Shown here in pieces: positions 1 through 7,549 of a stretch of 64,000 nucleotides of DNA. The DNA is taken from NCBI GenBank assembly GCA_963803425.1, contig CAWDMA010000001.1, positions 1,798,001-1,862,000 on the forward strand. The letters run 5' to 3'. The notes below the pieces were generated by a model that did no database searches, had not been told where the DNA came from, and was given only the letters and a program-made list of their open reading frames with translations. Each line of letters begins with the position of its first letter. Positions within the stretch are counted from its first letter, which is position 1. Position numbers and translations under genes: made by a program. The stretch is from DASPWW01 sp963803425. GTDB lineage: Bacteria; Actinomycetota; Thermoleophilia; Solirubrobacterales; 70-9.

Positions 1-98
1 AAGGCGGCCTGGGACGAGATCACGTTGGAGAGAACCCGCGGACCGTCGGTGACGGCGGCGCAGGTGTCGTCGCACGACGTCTCGAGGGCAAGAATCAT
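1..98 (-). CDS. tsaD: tRNA N6-threonylcarbamoyladenosine transferase TsaD, N-terminal fragment
   Basis: Only the first 32 codons are present; the gene runs off the left edge. The minus-strand translation begins MILALETSCDDT and continues ...AAVTDGPRVLSNVISSQA. This is the hallmark N-terminus of the Kae1/TsaD ASKHA fold (ETSCD, then a SNVI/SSQ segment). TsaD moves the threonylcarbamoyl group onto A37 of ANN-decoding tRNAs, together with TsaB and TsaE. Both partners lie just upstream in the same orientation, which supports the call. The ATG at 96-98 gives the canonical start. Confidence 0.9.
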   Translation of the reverse strand, partial: MILALETSCDDTCAAVTDGPRVLSNVISSQAA

Positions 99-99
99 T

Positions 100-136
100 C
101 CGCCAATGTGCTCCGCTTCGCGTCCGCCATTGGCGG
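100..136 (+). repeat. Hairpin element, copy E (tsaD-rimI gap)
   Basis: A 9-bp perfect inverted repeat (CCGCCAATG at 100-108, CATTGGCGG at 128-136) encloses a 19-nt loop holding the core CTCCGCTTCGCGTCC found in the other copies. The stem sequence differs completely from those copies while the loop is constant. It lies in the gap between rimI and tsaD, which share a strand, and could also act on their transcript. Confidence 0.75.
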
Positions 137-152
137 GTCCCCGAAGGGACGG

Positions 153-647
153 TCAGGCGCTCGGAACGGCAGCGGCCGCACCCTCCAGCCACATGATCAG
201 GGCGTCCTCGCCGTTGTCGTGGTAGTAGCGGCGCCGCCGCCCCGCGGGCCGAAAGCCGAACTGCCGATACATCGCGATCGCCTCGTCGTTGGAAGTGCGC
301 ACCTCGAGCGTGTAGCGGGCTTCAGGCCCGGCCGCGTCGAACATGCTCCGCATCAGCGCCGTCGCGATCCCGCGCCGCCGGTGGTCCGGCGAGACCGCGA
401 TGTTCATCAGGTGCCACACGTCCGCGTACCGCGAGCAGACCAGGTACCCGGCCATTCCCGCCTCGTTGCTCGCGGCGAGGCAGATCCCGGACGGCTTCGA
501 GAGCTCCAGCACGAACATCGCCAGCGACCACGGCGTCGTGAACGCCCGCCGCTCGATCGACAGCACCGACGGCAGGTCGCTGTAGGTGAGCCGGCGGATC
601 CTCGCCTCCGACTCAGCCGGTGTTGCCGTCTCCACGATCTCGCTCAC
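153..647 (-). CDS. rimI: Ribosomal-protein-alanine/TsaD-linked GNAT N-acetyltransferase RimI
   Basis: A single GNAT domain of 164 residues. The acetyl-CoA loop region reads NIAVSPDHRRRGIATALM (the R/Q-x-x-G-x-G/A signature), followed by LEVRTSNDEAIAMYRQFGF, typical of RimI, which acetylates the N-terminus of ribosomal protein S18 in E. coli. The GTG start at 647 has a GGAG about 8 nt upstream. It overlaps the 3' end of tsaB by 35 nt, so the two are co-transcribed and probably translationally coupled. RimI is often adjacent to or fused with TsaB/TsaD in actinobacteria. Confidence 0.88.
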   Translation of the reverse strand: MSEIVETATPAESEARIRRLTYSDLPSVLSIERRAFTTPWSLAMFVLELSKPSGICLAASNEAGMAGYLVCSRYADVWHLMNIAVSPDHRRRGIATALMRSMFDAAGPEARYTLEVRTSNDEAIAMYRQFGFRPAGRRRRYYHDNGEDALIMWLEGAAAAVPSA

Positions 648-1350
648 GCCAAATCTCCGCGTCCGGTGGTCTCAGATAGATGGGGGTGATCTCCCGGGGC
701 GCCGATGCGGGCGCGCTTCCGGCCAGCACGCATACGTGCCGGGCGGAGAGCCTGTGCGCCGCGTCGGCGTCCGAGAGGACGTCGGCGCCGGCACCCTCGA
801 GGTCTCCTCGAAATCGTATCGCCCCGTCGCCCGCTGCAAGCGGTGCGGCATCGAGCTCCGCCACCCTGCTCGCGAGCGCGGCGGGCGAGACCACGACGGG
901 GCCCCAGATCGAGGCGCCGCCGGGGTCGTGGAGGGCGGCGAACACCTCCGACCGGCGCGCGTCGATCACCGCAAGCCGGGTCCTGCCGGGGGCGAGCGGG
1001 TGCTCGCCGATCCCCGCCGCGAGCGCGTCCAGCGTGCCCACCCCGGCGACCGGGCGCGGCAGGCCCTGCGCGAGCGCGCGGGCGGTCGCGATCCCCACCC
1101 GCACCCCGGTGAACGATCCCGGTCCCACCCCCACTCCGATCCGGTCGATCAGATCCCACCCTCCCGCCGCGTCCGCGGCCCGCTCGATCTCGGCGAGCAG
1201 CTCGGCGGCGTGCCTGGGACGGGACCCCGACGGCGCGGTGACGGAACGCTGCGTAACCGCCTCGCCGCCGCGCACCACCGCGACGGCGACGTCCGCCGTG
1301 GCCGTGTCGAACCCGAGGACGGTAGTGTCCGGACCGATGCGCGATTCCAT
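613..1350 (-). CDS. tsaB: tRNA threonylcarbamoyladenosine biosynthesis protein TsaB
   Basis: A 245-residue TsaB. It starts MESRIGPDTTVLGFDTATAD, the ASKHA-type strand, and carries VGVGPGSFTGVRVGIATARAL, the signature PGSFTGxRxG segment of the family. TsaB forms the scaffold of the TsaBDE complex for t6A synthesis in the cytoplasm. I chose the ATG at 1348-1350 because it puts the FDTAT motif at the normal distance. A longer reading to 1452 would run antisense through the lipoprotein gene and adds residues foreign to the family. Confidence 0.88.
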   Translation of the reverse strand: MESRIGPDTTVLGFDTATADVAVAVVRGGEAVTQRSVTAPSGSRPRHAAELLAEIERAADAAGGWDLIDRIGVGVGPGSFTGVRVGIATARALAQGLPRPVAGVGTLDALAAGIGEHPLAPGRTRLAVIDARRSEVFAALHDPGGASIWGPVVVSPAALASRVAELDAAPLAAGDGAIRFRGDLEGAGADVLSDADAAHRLSARHVCVLAGSAPASAPREITPIYLRPPDAEIWRERDRGDGNTG

Positions 1351-1573
1351 CAGGTACAGGATTCTTGCCGCCGGCACGGCGCTGACGCTTGCCCTCGGAG
1401 CCGCAGCGGGGACGGGGTGCGGCTCGAACAGCGTCAACGACCAGGTCGACAAGGCGACGGACCAGATCGATCAGGCCACCACCGATGCGCAGAAGCAGCT
1501 GGACAAGGCGCAGAAGCAGGCGGACCAGGCCCAGAACGAGGCCCAGAAGCAGATCGACAAGGCCACCAAGTAG
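1337..1573 (+). CDS. Small secreted lipoprotein with coiled-coil tail
   Basis: A 78-residue protein with a basic N-terminus (MRDSIRYR), a hydrophobic stretch (ILAAGTALTLALGAAAG) and a cysteine in TGCGSN that could serve as a weak lipobox. After that comes a Gln/Lys/Asp/Ala repeat (VDKATDQIDQATTDAQKQ, then KQADQAQNEAQKQ) with heptad-like spacing, reminiscent of Lpp-type helical lipoproteins. It is transcribed against the t6A genes around it, and its start overlaps the divergent tsaB start by 14 nt. The function is unknown. A signal peptide plus helical tail is as far as the sequence goes. Confidence 0.6.
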   Translation: MRDSIRYRILAAGTALTLALGAAAGTGCGSNSVNDQVDKATDQIDQATTDAQKQLDKAQKQADQAQNEAQKQIDKATK

Positions 1574-1586
1574 AGCCGGCCCGCAC

Positions 1587-2006
1587 CTACTCCACGGCGA
1601 TCTCTCGATCGTCCGCGCCGGCGTGCCGGATCCGCACCCGGCGGACGCGGTGCTCGCCGTTCGCGAGCCGGCCGACGATCGGCTCTGCGATCGCCGGCCA
1701 CTCGACGAACCCGATCGCCTCCGGCGTCAGGTAGTCGTCGAGCAGCGCCGGGTCCTCGCCGGCGAGCGTCCCGAGCCGGTACAGGTCGAGGTGCGACACG
1801 GGCACCCGCCCGGCGTAGGTGCGCCCGATCGTGAAGGTCGGGGAGACGACCGGCTCGGTCACGCCCAGCGCCCGGCACGCCCCCCGGATCAGGGTCGTCT
1901 TCCCGGCGCCCAGCTCACCCGCGACCAGGACGACGTCTCCGGGCGCGAGCTCGGACGCCAGCCGCGCGCCCGCCGCCTCGGTCTCGGCGGCGCTCCGAGT
2001 CCGCAT
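1587..2006 (-). CDS. tsaE: tRNA threonylcarbamoyladenosine biosynthesis ATPase TsaE
   Basis: A 139-residue P-loop protein. The Walker A motif is GELGAGKTTLIRG, followed by the TsaE-specific SPTFTIGRTYAG and HLDLYRL, then IGFVEWPAIAEPIVG near the C-terminus. TsaE is the ATPase that drives turnover of the TsaBDE complex. The ATG at 2004-2006 lies 2 nt after the udg stop, so it is in one operon with udg. The next gene downstream on this strand (tsaB) is separated from it by a lipoprotein gene on the opposite strand. Confidence 0.9.
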   Translation of the reverse strand: MRTRSAAETEAAGARLASELAPGDVVLVAGELGAGKTTLIRGACRALGVTEPVVSPTFTIGRTYAGRVPVSHLDLYRLGTLAGEDPALLDDYLTPEAIGFVEWPAIAEPIVGRLANGEHRVRRVRIRHAGADDREIAVE

Positions 2007-2008
2007 CG

Positions 2009-2707
2009 CTACCCGAGCAGATCGAGCTGGTCGCCGTCCGGCTCCGCCCCGCCGCCGCCCACGGCCGCGGCTGTGGCGCTCTCGCGGGCGGCGCCGTCCG
2101 GGAGCGGCTCCGCGACGAGCCCCGGAAGCTTTGCGAAGTCCTCCCGCAGCGTCTCCATCAGCCGCGGCGTCCGCAGCGCTGCGGCCGGGTGGTACAGGGG
2201 CATCAGGAAGACGGACCGACCCCCGAGCGAGTGCACCTGGACCGTCCCGCACGCGCGGCTGATCGGCGTTCGGCTCCCGGTCAGGAGGCGGGTCGCGAAG
2301 TTCCCGAGCGTCCCGATCACGCGCGGTTCGATCAGCGCCACCTGCTGCTCGAGGTAGGGGCTGCAGGTCTCGATCTCGAGCGGCTGCGGGTCACGGTTGC
2401 CGGGGGGCCTGCACTTGAGGACATTCGCCACGAACACGTCCTCGCGGGTGAGGCCGATCCCCTCCAGCAGCTCCCCGAGCAGCGCTCCGGCCCGGCCGAC
2501 GAACGGCAGCCCCTGGCGGTCCTCCTCCGCGCCGGGGGCCTCGCCGACGAACATCAGGTCGGCGTCGGCGTCCCCCGACCCGAACACGACCCTTGTCCGA
2601 GTCTCCGCGAGCGGACACCGGGTGCAACCCGATGCCTGCCTGTAGACCTCCACGAGCCGATCGCGTCGCAAGCCCGCTTGCTCGGCAGCCTCGACCTCCA
2701 CATCCAT
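2009..2707 (-). CDS. udg: Family 4 (thermostable-type) uracil-DNA glycosylase
   Basis: A 232-residue UDG superfamily protein with GEAPGAEEDRQGLPFVGRAG as motif 1 and YHPAAAL as the motif with the catalytic-pocket histidine. Four cysteines (GCTRCPL near residue 30, LKCRPPG, IETCSPYL) match the 4Fe-4S cluster ligands of family 4 UDGs. It removes uracil from DNA in base excision repair. I chose the ATG at 2705-2707 (MDVEV) over an upstream start because family members begin shortly before the first Cys pair. The Gly/Pro-rich tail after the core is probably disordered. Confidence 0.88.
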   Translation of the reverse strand: MDVEVEAAEQAGLRRDRLVEVYRQASGCTRCPLAETRTRVVFGSGDADADLMFVGEAPGAEEDRQGLPFVGRAGALLGELLEGIGLTREDVFVANVLKCRPPGNRDPQPLEIETCSPYLEQQVALIEPRVIGTLGNFATRLLTGSRTPISRACGTVQVHSLGGRSVFLMPLYHPAAALRTPRLMETLREDFAKLPGLVAEPLPDGAARESATAAAVGGGGAEPDGDQLDLLG

Positions 2708-2786
2708 GATCGTAAAGCCCCAAACGGACCCCGCCCAGGGGTCGAAACCGCGCAAACAGCGGCATCCAAGGGGGACCGGGTGACCT

Positions 2787-2792
2787 TATAAT
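2787..2792 (+). promoter_or_regulatory. Candidate -10 box (TATAAT) ahead of the pantothenate genes
   Basis: A perfect TATAAT lies in the 169-nt gap between the divergent udg and DUF2520 genes, about 85 nt before the DUF2520 start. No convincing -35 is visible 17 nt upstream. An exact consensus hexamer is rare in DNA this GC-rich, which is the main support. The rest of the gap shows nothing else I can name. Confidence 0.45.
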
Positions 2793-2876
2793 CGGGGGTG
2801 GCCCCGACCCGGACCAGGGCGTGGACCGACGCAGCACACCGCAGCACCGCCCCCGACGCACCGTCTGGTATCTCCG

Positions 2877-3677
2877 ATGCGGGAACTGGAACGGACCGAG
2901 ACCGACATCCAAGCCGGCGCCGATTCCCAGCTTCCGCTGGCGGTGATCGGTGCGGGCAGGGTGGGCCGCTCGGTGGTCCACGCGGCAGCCGGCACGCCGC
3001 TCCCCGCGACGCTCTCCGGCCGGCGCGACGCGCTCGCCGCCTGCGAGCAGGCCGGGGCCGCGCTTCTGTGCGTGCCGGACGGGGAGATCGCCGCGGCCTG
3101 CGAGACCGTGTCGGCGGCCGTCCCGCCGCTGCGGTTCGTCGGCCACACGAGCGGAGCGACCCGGCTCGACGCGCTCGCGCCCGCCACCGAACGGGGGGCG
3201 AGGGCGTTCTCGATCCATCCGCTGCAGACCGTTCCCGACGGCGGACCGCACCTCGCCGGGGCAGCGGCGGCGGTGTCGGGGTCGGACGCAACCGCTACCC
3301 GGTACGCGACCGCGCTCGCCGAGCAGCTCGGGATGCGGCCCTTCCCGCTTCCGGAGCGATACCGGGCGGCGTACCACGCCGCCGCCGCGATCGCCTGCAA
3401 CTTCCTGGTCGCGCTCGAGGAGTCGGCCGTTGAGCTGCTCGAGCGGACCGGCCTCGAGGACGCGCGGGAGCTGCTCGCGCCGCTCGTGCTGCGGACCGCT
3501 GCCAACTGGGCCGAGCGCGGCCCCGAGGCTCTCACCGGCCCGATCGCGCGCGGCGACGAGCGCACCGTGGAGCGCCACCTCGACGCGATCGAGGAGCTCG
3601 CCCCCGGGCTCCGGGACGCGTACGCGGCGCTCGCCGAGCGGACCCGCGCCATCTCAGCCCAGGAGGTCGCGGGATGA
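2877..3677 (+). CDS. Rossmann-fold/DUF2520 oxidoreductase, possible ketopantoate reductase
   Basis: A 266-residue protein with an N-terminal NAD(P)-binding motif (LAVIGAGRVGRSVV), a GHTSGATRLDAL segment, SIHPLQTVPDG (the conserved HPLxT/P region of the DUF2520 family) and a helical C-terminal half (YHAAAAIACNFLVALEE). Its stop overlaps the panC start (ATGA), so it sits first in a pan operon. No panE is seen here. The reductive step from ketopantoate to pantoate would be the missing function between PanB and PanC, and I infer that role from position and fold only. It could be a different dehydrogenase. Confidence 0.72.
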   Translation: MRELERTETDIQAGADSQLPLAVIGAGRVGRSVVHAAAGTPLPATLSGRRDALAACEQAGAALLCVPDGEIAAACETVSAAVPPLRFVGHTSGATRLDALAPATERGARAFSIHPLQTVPDGGPHLAGAAAAVSGSDATATRYATALAEQLGMRPFPLPERYRAAYHAAAAIACNFLVALEESAVELLERTGLEDARELLAPLVLRTAANWAERGPEALTGPIARGDERTVERHLDAIEELAPGLRDAYAALAERTRAISAQEVAG

Positions 3678-4528
3678 GAACGGTGACTACGAAGGCTGCG
3701 TTGCGCGAGCAGCTTCGCGGCCAGCGCCGCGAGGGGCGCTCGATCGGGGTCGTGCCGACGATGGGCGCTCTCCACGACGGCCACGTGTCGCTGATCCGCG
3801 CCGCCCGGGAGCGCTGCGACATCGTCGTCGTGACGCTGTTCGTGAACCCGACCCAGTTCGGGCCCGACGACGACCTCGACGCCTACCCGCGGGACCCGAG
3901 GCGGGATGCGCAGATGGCCGAGGGACACGGGGCGGACGTGCTGTTCGCGCCGGCGGTCGATGAGATGTACGGCGGGCGGTCGGTGACCACGGTCGAGGTC
4001 GCTGAGCTGACCGAGGTGCTGTGCGGCGCGCCCGAGCACCGGGGGCCGGAGCACTTCAAGGGGGTCACCACGGTCGTCGCGAAGCTGCTCAACATCGTGC
4101 AGCCCGACGTCGCCTTCTTCGGCCAGAAGGACGCCCAGCAGGCGATCGTGATCGGGCGGATGGTCGAGGACCTCGATTTCCCGGTCCGGATCGACGTGGA
4201 GCCGACGGTGCGCGAGCCGGACGGGCTCGCGAAGAGCTCCCGCAACCGCTACCTCGATCTCGCCGAGCGAGAGCGCGCCACCGCGCTCAGCGATGCCCTG
4301 GACGCCGCACGCGCCGCGGCCGCGGGTGGGGAGCGCTCCGTGGACGCGATCCTGGAGGCCGCCCGTGCCCGCCTCCGCGACGCCGGGATCGAGCCCGAGT
4401 ACCTGGAGGCGCGCGACGCCGAGGACCTGACCCCTGCGCGGAGCTCGAACGGCCGCCCGATCCTCGTCGCCGTGGCGGCGCAGGTCGGCCCGGCGCGATT
4501 GATCGACAACGTCGTGATTGGCGGCTGA
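3674..4528 (+). CDS. panC: Pantothenate synthetase (pantoate-beta-alanine ligase)
   Basis: A 284-residue protein that matches PanC throughout. VVPTMGALHDGHVSLI carries the HxGH adenylation motif, then come FVNPTQFGPDDDLDAYPR, FFGQKDAQQAIVI and the KSSRNRYL loop (the KMSKS equivalent). It condenses pantoate with beta-alanine using ATP to make vitamin B5. The start overlaps the preceding gene by four bases (ATGA), and panB follows within about 10 nt, so the three genes form one transcription unit. Confidence 0.96.
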   Translation: MRTVTTKAALREQLRGQRREGRSIGVVPTMGALHDGHVSLIRAARERCDIVVVTLFVNPTQFGPDDDLDAYPRDPRRDAQMAEGHGADVLFAPAVDEMYGGRSVTTVEVAELTEVLCGAPEHRGPEHFKGVTTVVAKLLNIVQPDVAFFGQKDAQQAIVIGRMVEDLDFPVRIDVEPTVREPDGLAKSSRNRYLDLAERERATALSDALDAARAAAAGGERSVDAILEAARARLRDAGIEPEYLEARDAEDLTPARSSNGRPILVAVAAQVGPARLIDNVVIGG

Positions 4529-4538
4529 GAGAGAGGGG

Positions 4539-5444
4539 ATGTCGACCCAGATGCCCGACTCGAACGTGCAGCGCAAGCCGGTGGCGCTCCCGCGGCTGGC
4601 CGAGATGAAGCGCGACGGGAAGCCGATCGTGATGGTGACCGCCTACGACTATCCGTCGGCGGAGGTCGCCGAGGCCGCCGGCGTCGACCTCGTGCTGGTC
4701 GGCGACACGGGCGCGATGACCGTGCTCGGATACGACTCGACGGTCCCGGTCAGCATGGACGAGATGGTGATGCTCGCCAGCGCCGTACGCCGCGGGCTGA
4801 AGACGCCGCTGCTCGTCGGCGACCTCCCGTTCGGCTCGTACGAGGGCTCCAACGAGCTCGCGGTCGAGAGCGCTCAGCGGTACGTGAAGGAGGCGGGGTG
4901 CGGCGCGGTGAAGCTGGAGCGCGGCGGCGCGTCGGTGGACCGGGCCCGGGCGATCATCCGCGCCGGAATCCCGGTGATGGGGCACGTCGGGCTCACCCCG
5001 CAGACGGCGACCAGCCTGGGCGGGTACAAGACCCAGGGCCGGACCGCCGGCCGAGCCGCGAAGATCGCCGAGGAGGCGCTTGCGCTGGAGTCGGTCGGGT
5101 GCTTCTCGATCGTGTTCGAGGCCGTGCCGGCCGCGATCACCGCGGCGATGGGGGACAGGCTCGAGGTGCCGATCATCGGGATCGGCGCCGGCCCCACTGA
5201 CGGCCAGGTGCTCGTCTTCCACGACCTGCTCGGGATCTACGGCGGCCCGGCGCCGAAGTTCGTGAAGCGGTACGCGGAGATGCGGCGGGAGATGATCGCC
5301 GGGGTGTCGGAGTACGCGGCCGACGTCCGCGAGCGCCGCTACCCGGCCGACGAGCACACGTACGCGATCGAGCCCGACGAGCTGGAGGAGTTCCGCCGCT
5401 ACATCGACCAGGAGAGCCTCGCCTCGTCGGCCTGGGACTGGTAG
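4539..5444 (+). CDS. panB: 3-methyl-2-oxobutanoate hydroxymethyltransferase
   Basis: A TIM-barrel enzyme of about 301 residues that makes ketopantoate from alpha-ketoisovalerate and methylene-THF. Motifs are MVTAYDYPSAEVAE, VGDTGAMTVLGYDST (Mg/substrate loop), GDLPFGSYEG, GAVKLERGG, MGHVGLTPQ and FEAVPA, with the catalytic glutamate in the last. A purine-rich GAGAGAGGGG precedes the ATG at 4539 with very short spacing. The ATG at 4551 is an alternative with spacing nearer 13, and a TTG at 4518 inside panC is less likely. Confidence 0.95.
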   Translation: MSTQMPDSNVQRKPVALPRLAEMKRDGKPIVMVTAYDYPSAEVAEAAGVDLVLVGDTGAMTVLGYDSTVPVSMDEMVMLASAVRRGLKTPLLVGDLPFGSYEGSNELAVESAQRYVKEAGCGAVKLERGGASVDRARAIIRAGIPVMGHVGLTPQTATSLGGYKTQGRTAGRAAKIAEEALALESVGCFSIVFEAVPAAITAAMGDRLEVPIIGIGAGPTDGQVLVFHDLLGIYGGPAPKFVKRYAEMRREMIAGVSEYAADVRERRYPADEHTYAIEPDELEEFRRYIDQESLASSAWDW

Positions 5445-5463
5445 TCCCGCTAGGTTCCGCCCC

Positions 5464-5880
5464 GTGCCCGTCCATACGGGAGAGCTTCGCCTGTCGACGC
5501 GCGGCGACGGCGACGCCGTCGACATCACCGACGGCGTCCAGCGGGTCGTGGGGACCGCCGGCGTCGATGCGGCCGCGGCGGCCGTGTTCGTGCGGGGGTC
5601 GACGGCGGCGATCACGACGATGGAGCACGAGCCCGGCGGGATCGCTGATCTCGAGGCGCTGTTCGAGCGGCTCGTCCCGCGGCACGGCGACTACGAGCAC
5701 GACCGCCTCAACCGCGACACCAACTCCCACGCTCACCAGCGCGCCTCGATCGTCGGCCCGTCGGAGACGATCCCGGTCATGGACGGCCGGCTCGCGCTCG
5801 GCACCTGGCAGCAGCTCGTCCTGATCGACTTCGACGACCGGCCCCGGGAGCGGACCGTCGTCGTGCAGGTGATCTCATAG
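5464..5880 (+). CDS. yjbQ: YjbQ/UPF0047 family protein
   Basis: A 138-residue single-domain protein of the YjbQ family (secondary thiamine-phosphate synthase type). The family's metal-site pattern is present: NRDTNSHAHQRASIVG, then IPVMDGRLALGTWQQLVLIDFD and a PRERTVVVQV ending. A GTG start lies 20 nt after panB, so it may ride on the pantothenate transcript. The physiological role of the family is not well settled. Weak thiamine-phosphate-synthase activity is reported for it, so I leave the reaction open. Confidence 0.85.
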   Translation: MPVHTGELRLSTRGDGDAVDITDGVQRVVGTAGVDAAAAAVFVRGSTAAITTMEHEPGGIADLEALFERLVPRHGDYEHDRLNRDTNSHAHQRASIVGPSETIPVMDGRLALGTWQQLVLIDFDDRPRERTVVVQVIS

Positions 5881-5915
5881 GGCGACTGCCGGTCGCGCTG
5901 GGAACCGGGGCGGCG

Positions 5916-6875
5916 GTGGCGGCCGTCATGGTCGTGCTCGCGCTCGCGGGGGCCTTCTCCCGCGACGAGGAGCAGCCGCCGCCCGTCACCACCTCGACGC
6001 AGCGCAGCTCGGAGCCCGCGGCGACGTCGCGAAAGCGCGACCCGCGGCCCCGGGTGACCCAGGTGCATGTCGGCGGGCGCCCCACGGTCGTGGCGGCGGC
6101 CGGCGGAGCCGTATGGGTCGCCGACTCGTTCAAGCCGCGGGCGGTGGTGCTCCGATCCGAGCAGCCGGACGCGAAGCCGACCGCGTTCCGGCTCGCCGGA
6201 GCGCCGGCGGACGTCGCCGCGGCCGGGAAGGCTGCCTGGTTCGCGCTTCCGGAACAGCAGTCGGTGGAGCGCCGGGACGCCGCCGACCCGGACGCCTCCG
6301 TGGCATCGGTCGAAGCCGACGGCTTTCCCTCGGTGGTCGCCGCGGCCCAGGGCTTCGCGTACGCGCTCTCGGAGCGCGCGGTCCAGGTGATCGACACCGG
6401 GACGGGCGCGGCGAGCACCGACGCGAAGCTCGGCGGGTTCGCGAGCAGCGCCGCGGCCGGGGAAGGCCGCCTGTGGGTGGTCGAGCAGAACCGCGACGTC
6501 GTCCCGCTGGATCCGGCATCCGGGGAGCCCGACGGCGACCCGGTTCAGGTTCGGAAGGCCTTCGGTGTCACCACCGGTGAGGGGTTCGCGTGGGTCGTGT
6601 CGGCCTCCGGCATCGTCACCCGAATCGACCCGGACACGCTCGAGGCCATGCCTTCGCCGGAGCCGGTCCGCGGGGCGCTCGATGTCGCCGCCGGGCTGGG
6701 ATCCGTGTGGGTGACCGCGACGGACTCGAGCGTGACGCGGCTCGACCCGCAGACGCTGAAGCCGCAGGGCAAGCCGCTCCCGGCCGGCGACGAGGAGGCG
6801 AGCATCGCAGTCGGCAAGAACGCCGTCTGGGTGACGAACGGCGGCGACGGAGAGCTGGCCCGGATCGAGCCCTAG
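5916..6875 (+). CDS. Secreted or membrane-anchored beta-propeller protein
   Basis: About 319 residues. A hydrophobic N-terminus (AAVMVVLALAGAF) works as a signal anchor, followed by a Pro/Thr/Arg linker. Blades then repeat the pattern 'VAAxxGxVWVxxxxxxVxRIDPxT' (for example GAVWVADSF, GRLWVVEQN, GFAWVVSASGIVTRIDP, GSVWVTATDSSVTRLDP, NAVWVTNGGDGELARIEP). This is a YVTN/NHL or virginiamycin-B-lyase-like propeller, often the extracellular part of sensor kinases. The GTG start is uncertain: coding potential extends upstream toward the yjbQ stop. The stop overlaps the convergent acetyltransferase. Confidence 0.65.
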   Translation: MAAVMVVLALAGAFSRDEEQPPPVTTSTQRSSEPAATSRKRDPRPRVTQVHVGGRPTVVAAAGGAVWVADSFKPRAVVLRSEQPDAKPTAFRLAGAPADVAAAGKAAWFALPEQQSVERRDAADPDASVASVEADGFPSVVAAAQGFAYALSERAVQVIDTGTGAASTDAKLGGFASSAAAGEGRLWVVEQNRDVVPLDPASGEPDGDPVQVRKAFGVTTGEGFAWVVSASGIVTRIDPDTLEAMPSPEPVRGALDVAAGLGSVWVTATDSSVTRLDPQTLKPQGKPLPAGDEEASIAVGKNAVWVTNGGDGELARIEP

Positions 6876-7477
6876 CCGCTTGCGCCGGACCGGAACTCGA
6901 TCTCCTTGAGGACTCGCGCCGGCGCGCCGGCCGCGATCACCCCCGGCGGAAGATCCTGGGTGACGACCGAGTTGGCGGCGATCACGCACCTGTCGCCGAT
7001 CTCGACTCCGCTGGTGACCACGCACCCGACCCCGAACCAGCAGTTCGACCCGATCCGCACCGGCCCCTTCGCGACGAACCCCTGCCACGTCACCGGCAGC
7101 TCCGGGTCGTCGAAGCGGTGGTCTGCGTCCCCGACGAAGCAGTTGTTTGCGAACATCACGTGGTCGCCGATCTCGATCAGCTCCTGGGCGGCGAGCATCG
7201 TGTTGCGGTTCAGGAAGCACCCGCGGCCGATCGAGATCCGGGCTCGCGGTGAGAGCGTCAGCCAGCATCCCGGCTCGAGCAGCGTCCCCTCCCCCACCGT
7301 CAGCCTGCCCTCGTCGAGCGCCTCCAGCGCCTCCCCCTCGAGCGGGTAGCGGATGAACGCGCCCGCCCGCGCCATGTGCCGGTTGATCCGCCATCGGCGG
7401 CGGAGGCGGCGGTTTCGCTCGTACCAGCGCCGCTTGCGCCACCACGCCCGCCATCCGGTGTGCCGAGGCTCGGCCAC
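6872..7477 (-). CDS. Left-handed beta-helix (hexapeptide) acyltransferase
   Basis: A 201-residue protein. The N-terminus is very basic (WRKRRWYERNRRLRRRWR). From about residue 60 it shows hexapeptide repeats (ARISIGRGCFLNRNTML, ELIEIGDHVMFANNCFVGDADHRF, VRIGSNCWFGVGCVVTSGVEIGDRCVIAANSVV), ending with PPGVIAAGAPARVLK. That is the maltose/galactoside O-acetyltransferase-like fold, and the histidine in GDADHRF is the likely catalytic base. Sugar or cell-envelope acetylation is the usual role. The substrate cannot be told. Confidence 0.8.
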   Translation of the reverse strand: MAEPRHTGWRAWWRKRRWYERNRRLRRRWRINRHMARAGAFIRYPLEGEALEALDEGRLTVGEGTLLEPGCWLTLSPRARISIGRGCFLNRNTMLAAQELIEIGDHVMFANNCFVGDADHRFDDPELPVTWQGFVAKGPVRIGSNCWFGVGCVVTSGVEIGDRCVIAANSVVTQDLPPGVIAAGAPARVLKEIEFRSGASG

Positions 7478-7549
7478 CGCCGAAGCTTCCCATGGCGCCG
7501 CGCTCCGGAGTAGAGTGCGCGCCCGGAGTGCACGGAGAGGGGAGCGGTG

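Noticed and set aside
613..1452. A longer TsaB starting at 1452
   Set aside because: The extra 34 residues are antisense to the lipoprotein gene and do not fit the family; the FDTAT motif already sits at the normal place from the ATG at 1350.
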